In this document: positions 61,399-64,000 of the stretch, piece after piece
How the letters are laid out: each line of letters opens with the position of its first letter
Numbering within the stretch: position 1 is the first letter of the stretch
Source of the DNA: Timema cristinae
Taxonomy: Eukaryota > Arthropoda > Insecta > Phasmatodea > Timematidae
NCBI GenBank assembly: GCA_039000515.1
Contig: JBCFYV010011135.1
Coordinates: 19,550,178 to 19,614,177, forward strand
Direction: 5' to 3'
Length of the DNA: 64,000 nucleotides
Notes under the pieces: generated by a model
What the model was told of the DNA's origin: nothing
The model's database searches: none
The model's input: only the letters and a program-made list of their open reading frames with translations
Position numbers and translations under genes: made by a program

Positions 61399-64000
61399 CC
61401 ATTTGTATGCAGCTAACCTTGGGGTGAGAAAGGCTCTTAAAATCACAGCTCACCTGAAAGGAATTATCTTTACACTGCTGAATTTCTAATGACATTTCTG
61501 AAGCTTCAAAACAACTAAACAAACATTAGCAACTATCTTGATATGTTATATCTTAACCCTAGTAAATATATATATTATTAAAATAAATATTATATTTATC
61601 TATTTATATGAGGACTATGGTTATATTTTTAACTATTCACAAAATTCTCACAATAGCAAAATATAATGTAAAGTTGCGTTGAAAATGAAATTTTTGAAAT
61701 ATTTTAAAATAAAAAAATTATATCTTTAATATTTAAAATATCTATACTTTTCCCTTTAATTTTGGCTTGAAACAAATTATTATCTAACCAACTAATAATT
61801 GTTTAACATGGAGATTCATTAAATCATCAAAATATCTCGACTATTTCATAGGTAATCTTATTAAAGCCATTCGTTTCCATTCGTTTATATTGATATCCGC
61901 CTCGTTGGCATGGATAACTAACGCGCTAGCTTCATGTTGTGCTAAACTGCTTAGGAGGTGGAGATCAAGGCTAAAAACTCGCTCGGATGAACTAGGGGTG
62001 GTTTTTCCCGAATATTTTCACATTCTCCATTCACGAAAATGCAGGTTCACTTCCTTTATATTCAACCTTCCAAAATCATAACCCATTATCGTAATTGGTA
62101 CTTAAGCGTATAACCTGAATGGGTAGTAAGACGCGGTACTAGAATTAAGTCTTGTTTGTTTGTATAGCTGTAAAACAAGGATTCCAAATTTTGCCTTTGA
62201 AATTTAACTTGTAATATTTAAAAATGTTAGGAGGTCTGGATGATTTATAGTGCTATTTTTGGGTATAAATAATTATAATATATATTAATTAGTAAATGAT
62301 GGCTACTTAAACAGGTCTTTTTCTTTGCCTATGCGAATGTAGATTCTTTGGGTGGCCCTCAAATATTAGGTATCTCAAAAGTTATATTTAGTTTCGGTTT
62401 TCAAGCCATTTAAATAATTAACTATACAAATAAAATCATTTTTCCTATTTATTAAAAGTATTAATAAAAATATTAGTAGGTTTATTTAATGCCTTTTACT
62501 TTATAAAGACTGTTATCCAAACTTTCTTCATGATAAGCTTCTTAGGTAGAGAAAAGATATTCAGGATTTTTAAGAAACATGTTGTGCCTTTCTCAATGAA
62601 ATCTCCCATTACATACGAGTATCTCCTTTCATATTTGTTCTTATATACAATTTAAAGTATCTGCTTAACCCAATTGTAATTTATCCAGTGCCAAAATATT
62701 ACTCCGATCTATATTCATTTATTAACGAGCTCTAAAATTTTTTTTTTTTTAGTAATTATATTTTTTCTAGCTTCCCTATATGGGGTTTAGGTTTAACCTG
62801 ATATACAGTGTAGCACCATTTGAAAAGTTTGAGTTTTTTTTTCTGGGTACACACATTCTACAGTTTGCAGAGGAACAACAAATAAGCTTATCAAAATGCT
62901 TTATATAAATAAGGAATTCACAAATTATTTAATAATTGGTTTGTTTTCTAAGTGTGGATCAATTCAATATCATAATAATATTATAAGAGTTAAATCTGAT
63001 TATTAGCAACGACGTTTAAAGGTAAAAGTCGTAGAATTACTATCAAAGTGAATGGTTTAATTTATCGATCTCGTTCTACTTACTAAATAAAGTTAATTTA
63101 AGTAACCGCTATAATTTAAATAAACGTGAATATTATATTAATGCACCTAATTCCTCAACATTTTTATTCCCGTATTTATTGAGGATATTTCTTTTCAATA
63201 TTTTAACTACCTTAATAACTTGAAATAAAAATACCAGTCTTTTCAATTTATTTTAATATATAATTATTAAGAATAAACGTGCTGGCGGCCGGGGTTCAAT
63301 CCTCGGTACCGCCACAGATTTATCTGATTTCCAAACCCTCCCTACACCTCTGACAAGACATCTTGTGAATGTGTGGAATGCCAGGCCGCCACCGTGGTTC
63401 GGAGTCCACGTTAAACTGTAGGTCCTTCATTTCATCTCACAATCACCCTATACCATTACACATTAGCGTAAGTGCGTATAACCCTAACGGGTAGTAAGAT
63501 GCGGTGCTAATAATAATAAGAAACTATATAACCTGGCTAAAATACTAATCATATACAGTAATTGAAATATAGTATAAAATCTATTTTATATATATTCAAA
63601 TAAATATCCTGTCGTGTGTCACACAGTGTAGATTTACAAGCCAAATACCTCACTTTGAGAAGGATTTTTTTTTTAACGGCGTCTTACTTTATTTTAGAGC
63701 TCTCAACATATACTTAAACGACTTAAGAATTAGGAAGGAATTAATTTTGTCCCTTTTTTTTTCCCGAATGTAACACAGATAATAAGTAATGTATTAGAAT
63801 TTTTTGAAAATGTAAATACATTTGTAATATTGTACATTTTTACAGAGCCCAGATGGTAATACCACTCGCACGCCGTTAGCCAGATTCAAGGTGACGTACG
63901 GAAAGAGATACAGATGGCGTTTTATTAACTCAAGCTCGTTCGTATGTCAAATTCAATTATTTATAGAAGATCATAATATGACAATCATCGCAACTGACGG
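36614..64000 (+). CDS. Laccase-like multicopper oxidase, gene 2 (5' half, six exons, 3' end outside window)
   Basis: Secreted multicopper oxidase. Exons 36614-36695, 41545-41686, 48542-48665, 51184-51394, 57454-57674 and 63846 to beyond 64000 join in frame at consensus splice sites. In order the product shows a signal peptide ([17 protein letters not shown]), the laccase amino-terminal block [29 protein letters not shown], then cupredoxin domain 1 with [15 protein letters not shown] and YFYHSHVG (type 2/3 copper ligands), [10 protein letters not shown], and the beginning of domain 2 ending ...IATDG at the window edge. The start is the first ATG in the open stretch; the same frame is open upstream to 36533 but has no earlier ATG. 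It lies 20 kb downstream of gene 1 on the same strand and covers the part of the protein that gene 1 lacks here, so it is best read as its tandem paralogue. No frame break is seen. Confidence 0.9.
37836..38088 (-). mobile_element. SINE-B copy
   Basis: Minus-strand copy with (ATT)n tail and head. It is flanked by CTCATATTAT on both sides; a SINE-A then used the right-hand duplicate as its own target. Confidence 0.92.
38100..38378 (-). mobile_element. SINE-A copy inserted at the edge of a SINE-B copy
   Basis: Full-length minus-strand copy. The target duplication CTCATATTATA before and after it is the same sequence that flanks the adjacent SINE-B (37836-38088). Confidence 0.93.
38881..39170 (+). 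mobile_element. SINE-A copy
   Basis: Plus-strand copy from GGTGACCTGGTGGTCTAGGG through the B box GGGGTTCAATCC to the (AAT)n tail. It carries an extra segment (ATGTATTAATCACAACTTGT) shared with the older minus-strand copies at 9646, 25732 and 34034, which marks a subfamily. Confidence 0.93.
40590..41130 (-). pseudogene. LINE reverse-transcriptase C-terminal fragment (decayed)
   Basis: On the minus strand it reads [40 protein letters not shown], then [29 protein letters not shown]. These match the 'Y..V..P.LLYG.E.W', 'EM..LR...G' and 'WFGHV.R' blocks upstream of the LINE C-terminus. Several stops. It may belong to the same LINE type as the arrays, but no overlap allows a test. Confidence 0.75.
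41203..41459 (-). mobile_element. SINE-B copy
   Basis: Minus-strand copy with an exact 17-bp target duplication CATAATATAACATTAAT (41186-41202 and 41460-41476). It sits 85 bases before MCO gene 2 exon 2, so part of that intron end is recent. Confidence 0.95.
41545..41686 (+). CDS. MCO gene 2 exon 2: Cys-rich amino-terminal laccase block
   Basis: Acceptor TTTGTCAG ends at 41544 and donor GTAAGT starts at 41687 (phase 1 in, phase 2 out). It encodes [18 protein letters not shown], then [20 protein letters not shown] and ELYHAMGA. The pattern C.R.C..G.P..CYY.F..E.Y...GA is diagnostic of insect laccases. A SINE-B copy ends 85 bases upstream. Confidence 0.92.
43160..43282. repeat. Two-copy tandem repeat, unit about 58 bp
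   Basis: TTAATTTAGTCTTGTAGGTT...TTTATGCCGATAAATGCCAC is followed by TTAATTCAGCCTTGAAGGTT...TTTATGCCGATAAATGCTAC. Confidence 0.85.
44230..44345. repeat. MITE-like end, GGGCCATTCAAGTATTACGT type
   Basis: GGGCCATTCAAGTATTACGT AAGCACC with a G-rich run, and TTTACGTAAGAC at the other side. Related to 48380-48475. Boundaries unclear. Confidence 0.4.
44465..44575. repeat. Dispersed repeat D, copy 1
   Basis: An (ATT)n run, then ATGTCTTAGGACAGGTAAAA, CTCTTGTCAGCGAACTTAGA and CTGCCTCCTTCTTC. It shares its order with 45838-45955. The layout resembles another SINE tail, but no head is visible. Confidence 0.5.
44918..45222 (-). mobile_element. SINE-A copy
   Basis: Full-length minus-strand copy with long (ATT)n tail and exact target duplication GTGATATAGGT (44907-44917 and 45223-45233). 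Confidence 0.94.
45838..45955. repeat. Dispersed repeat D, copy 2
   Basis: An (ATC)n run, then GTTCTATCTTACTACTGGTC, TTTTGTCAGTGAACTTAGAC and TTCTACCTCCTTT, matching 44465-44575. Confidence 0.5.
46540..47240. repeat. Strand-biased, short-period block (pyrimidine then purine)
   Basis: 46540-46720 is rich in CCTTTTTTA/ACCTTT words on the plus strand. 46735-47100 is the opposite, rich in GGTAAAA, GGGCAAAA and GTAAAAAG words. 47110-47240 returns to pyrimidine words. No open frame. Similar architecture to 52530-53480. Confidence 0.55.
47455..48165. repeat. Large imperfect inverted repeat (foldback), about 700 bp
   Basis: The core is a perfect 21-bp pair: CTTATCTGAATTCCCTGTTC C against its complement, around a 12-base loop at 47778-47789. 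Similarity continues outward with indels for about 320 bases on each side (ATATAAAGAAATATAGAAAT and TTTATATTTCTTTATATTTT). In the right arm the unit TTAACATTTCAAGATATC plus TAATTATAATGTGTC is present three times (48003-48110) against once on the left. Confidence 0.78.
48380..48475. repeat. MITE-like fragment with G-rich run and complementary end
   Basis: GGGGCGGGAGGGAGGGGG followed by GCGCTTACGTAATAATTGAA, resembling the complement of the end at 44230. It lies about 65 bases before MCO gene 2 exon 3. Confidence 0.4.
48542..48665 (+). CDS. MCO gene 2 exon 3: C..C....C..Q...DG block
   Basis: Acceptor TTTTTACACAG ends at 48541 and donor GTGAGT starts at 48666 (phase 2 in, phase 0 out). It encodes [20 protein letters not shown], then [21 protein letters not shown], matching the laccase block 'AC..C..N....C..PQC...DG..R......NR..PGPSI'. 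The usual PGPSI is SPSI here. Confidence 0.9.
49153..49400 (-). mobile_element. SINE-B copy
   Basis: Minus-strand copy from the tail TTAACACCGCGTCTTACTAC to the head GAGGCGGGT. ATCAAATAA occurs on both sides. Confidence 0.92.
49950..50355. repeat. Duplicated sequence carrying a SINE (partner at 53594-53695)
   Basis: ATTAACAATAGTAAAATCAG, CTATCAAATATT and AACATTCCAATT before the SINE, then TGCCCTAAACAATTTGCCAA after it, match 53594-53695 without the SINE. Confidence 0.88.
50003..50289 (-). mobile_element. SINE-A copy with an empty-site counterpart at 53641
   Basis: Full-length minus-strand copy flanked by AACATTCCAATT (49991-50002 and 50290-50301). The flanking sequence occurs again at about 53594-53695 without the SINE, so the insertion can be seen directly. 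Confidence 0.96.
50563..51143 (+). mobile_element. Helitron-like element of a second family (about 580 bp)
   Basis: It starts A/TCTTACTATAATATTATAAA, then TGCGAAAGTTTGTGTGTTTG, and ends GCGAAGCCGCGACGGGTAAA AGCTAG/T. Termini follow the TC...CTAG/T rule. The 5' 'aatgcgaaagtttgtgtg' and 3' 'gcgaagccgcg' ends are familiar in dispersed insect repeats. There is no coding capacity. It ends 40 bases before the splice acceptor of MCO gene 2 exon 4. Confidence 0.62.
51184..51394 (+). CDS. MCO gene 2 exon 4: cupredoxin domain 1 copper motifs
   Basis: Acceptor TTTTTTTTCAG ends at 51183 and donor GTAAGA starts at 51395 (phase 0 in, phase 1 out). It encodes [13 protein letters not shown], then [26 protein letters not shown], and [15 protein letters not shown] and HSH are the first two trinuclear-cluster histidine pairs. 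The usual YWHSHSG is FYHSHVG here. A Helitron-like element ends 40 bases upstream of this exon. Confidence 0.95.
51451..51487. repeat. (AT)n microsatellite after exon 4
   Basis: A clean AT run 55 bases after the donor of MCO gene 2 exon 4. Confidence 0.95.
51661..51946 (+). mobile_element. SINE-A copy
   Basis: Full-length plus-strand copy in intron 4 of MCO gene 2, flanked by AAGTATATT before 51660 and after about 51949. Confidence 0.92.
52530..53480. repeat. Second strand-biased, short-period block
   Basis: 52530-52840 is pyrimidine-rich (ACCCTTTATTTT, TGCCCTTTTTTAG). 52915-53250 is purine-rich (GTAAAAAGTCAAAATAAAAT, AAAAAGGGCAAAAAGTAAA). 53280-53480 is pyrimidine-rich again. Confidence 0.55.
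53594..53695. repeat. Empty-site partner of 49950-50355
   Basis: ATTAACAATAGTAAAATCAG runs through AACATTCCAATTGCCCTAAA with one copy of the 12-base target and no SINE. The matching part is only about 100 bases, so this is an old dispersed repeat rather than a large duplication. Confidence 0.88.
54001..55339 (+). mobile_element. mariner-family DNA transposon, near full length, flanked by TA
   Basis: The left terminal inverted repeat begins CGAGGGTCATCCAGAAAGTA; the right end, complemented, begins CGAGGGCCATCCAGAAAGTA. TA flanks both ends (53999-54000 and 55340-55341), the expected mariner target duplication. Its 1,339 bp length is normal for an autonomous mariner. The local GC content is well above the surrounding intron, consistent with a comparatively recent arrival. 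It lies in intron 4 of MCO gene 2, in the gene's orientation. Confidence 0.95.
54163..55241 (+). pseudogene. mariner transposase, broken by one stop and one frameshift
   Basis: DDD34D transposase of mariner type, which cuts and pastes the element at TA sites. ATG at 54163 opens an amino-terminal helix-turn-helix region ([20 protein letters not shown], then [13 protein letters not shown]). The catalytic residues are present: D in TGDETW (54664-54666), D in [11 protein letters not shown] (54945-54947), and D in [13 protein letters not shown] (55050-55052), with 34 residues between the last two. Two lesions lie within 20 bases: a TAA (54862-54864) where mariners usually have Tyr, and a run of six A (54876-54881) where seven would keep frame. 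The rest is open to TAG at 55239-55241, giving about 350 residues, the usual length. The break falls between the first and second catalytic Asp, so the protein is inactive as read. Confidence 0.93.
55373..55599 (-). mobile_element. SINE-B copy, diverged
   Basis: The tail (TAGCACCACGTCTTACTGCC), body and B-box region (GAGATTTGAACCTCAATCTC on plus) are recognisable with many changes. It lies just outside the mariner. Confidence 0.82.
57454..57674 (+). CDS. MCO gene 2 exon 5: domain 1/2 junction
   Basis: A long T tract ending TTTAG closes at 57453 and donor GTGAGT starts at 57675 (phase 1 in, phase 0 out). It encodes [20 protein letters not shown], then [19 protein letters not shown] and [15 protein letters not shown], matching the laccase blocks 'DG..G.L.VR', 'YD.DLP.H...I.DW.H' and 'LINGKG.Y'. 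A decayed copy of its 3' end lies 70 bases downstream (57744-57820). Confidence 0.92.
57744..57820 (+). pseudogene. Degenerate duplicate of the 3' end of MCO gene 2 exon 5
   Basis: In one frame this reads [20 protein letters not shown] followed by NGK and a stop, against [23 protein letters not shown] in exon 5. The TACCAGATAACCTRCTT core is nearly identical in DNA. The copy has a TAA directly after NGK and no donor at the matching place. It looks like an old tandem duplication of the exon end, now inactive, inside intron 5. Confidence 0.7.
59602..59847 (-). mobile_element. SINE-B copy
   Basis: Minus-strand copy, tail TTAGCACAGCGTCTTACTAC to head CACACAGGCGG. The (ATT)n run is missing. Confidence 0.9.
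59893..60163 (+). mobile_element. SINE-A copy
   Basis: Full-length plus-strand copy with an exact 15-bp target duplication GTATAAAGATAATAG (59878-59892 and 60164-60178). It inserted next to a SINE-B copy of opposite strand. Confidence 0.95.
60785..61185. repeat. Diverged tandem duplication, unit about 200 bp
   Basis: ACCATAGGAGTTCAT at about 60848 and 61051, the ATATATAAGACTAC blocks and GTGATT..AATAATATGGTAA recur in the same order about 200 bases apart. Confidence 0.75.
61166..61298. repeat. Nearly perfect palindrome, arms about 60 bp
   Basis: TAATATGGTAAGATTAGTTC and the following bases to AAAAGTTGTGTAT are repeated in complement from 61238 to 61298 with about one difference, around an AT-rich centre near 61232. 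The left arm continues the tandem duplication at 60785-61185, so the right arm is an inverted copy of it. Confidence 0.9.
61296..61400. repeat. (AT)n microsatellite
   Basis: AT runs on either side of CGAGCTTTGAAAAGTTGG, directly after the palindrome. Confidence 0.93.
61896..62143 (+). mobile_element. SINE-B copy, diverged
   Basis: Plus-strand copy with head CCGCCTCGTTGGCATGGATA, a weakened B box and tail GTAGTAAGACGCGGTACTAG. Confidence 0.85.
63279..63518 (+). mobile_element. SINE-A copy, 5'-truncated
   Basis: It starts at GTGCTGGCGGCCGGGGTTCA just before the B box and ends in (AAT)n. It lies about 330 bases before MCO gene 2 exon 6. Confidence 0.9.
63672..63775 (-). mobile_element. SINE-B relic
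   Basis: AACGGCGTCTTACTTTATTT and AAGAATTAGGAAGGAATTAA fit the SINE-B tail and body on the minus strand, strongly decayed, 70 bases before exon 6. Confidence 0.5.
63846..64000 (+). CDS. MCO gene 2 exon 6 (cut by window end): start of cupredoxin domain 2
   Basis: Acceptor TTTTTACAG ends at 63845; phase 0 in. It encodes [30 protein letters not shown], then MTIIATDG, the laccase 'F.V..G.RYRFR.I......C...I..H...VIATDG' block. The reading frame is open to the last base (51 codons plus 2 bases). Confidence 0.9.

Larger units (their letters stand above)
57675..63845 (+). other. MCO gene 2 intron 5, 6.2 kb
   Basis: It holds the exon relic (57744-57820), SINE-B and SINE-A (59602-60163), the duplication and palindrome (60785-61298), SINE-B (61896-62143) and SINE-A (63279-63518). 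58073-58519 is one plus-strand frame interrupted by a single TGA (58256-58258), with no recognised family. 59085-59170 contains GAGTCGCCTCTTACAATAGG, a word I associate with dispersed insect repeats. Nothing seen in 60190-60780 and 62150-63270. Confidence 0.6.

Overview
This window reads as nuclear DNA of an insect. It is very AT-rich, with small exons separated by kilobase introns, and it is packed with tRNA-derived SINEs, decayed LINEs, Helitron-like elements, a mariner, MITEs and microsatellites. The order of insect cannot be fixed from the window; a hemipteran-like genome is only a guess. The only host genes I can support are two laccase-like multicopper oxidases (MCOs) on the + strand. 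Laccases are secreted copper enzymes that oxidise phenols and catechols, for example in cuticle tanning, salivary secretions or detoxification. The sequence does not show which role applies here.

Layout. (1) 1-16345: the 3' half of MCO gene 1, in five exons (617-810, 3440-3626, 10171-10392, 15111-15338, 16208-16345). It carries the third-domain copper motifs HPMHLHGH and HCHFLLH. Its last exon has two single-base frame breaks that are either real or sequencing errors. (2) 16346-36613: about 20 kb between the genes, holding SINEs, a decayed pogo/Tigger-like transposase, a LINE reverse-transcriptase relic, a 202-bp foldback MITE, a roughly 490-bp palindromic microsatellite, a 4.4-kb minisatellite of 32-bp half-units with a 2,086-bp duplication, and a complete 480-bp Helitron-like element. 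(3) 36614-64000: the 5' half of MCO gene 2, in six exons (36614-36695, 41545-41686, 48542-48665, 51184-51394, 57454-57674, 63846 to beyond 64000). It has a signal peptide and the first-domain copper motifs HWHG and HSH. A nearly intact mariner lies in intron 4.

The two halves do not overlap in protein content: gene 2 stops at the window edge just before the part at which gene 1 begins. The simplest reading is a head-to-tail tandem pair of paralogues, each cut by the window.

The most unusual observations are these. Dispersed 39-46 bp minisatellites appear to be tandem amplifications of the C-terminal coding end of a LINE ([14 protein letters not shown]). Two different tRNA-headed SINE families share one 3' tail with a small hairpin and an AAT-type tail. 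A duplicated sequence is present once with and once without a SINE. A degenerate, stop-containing copy of the end of an MCO exon lies directly downstream of that exon. Coordinates of diverged repeats are approximate.
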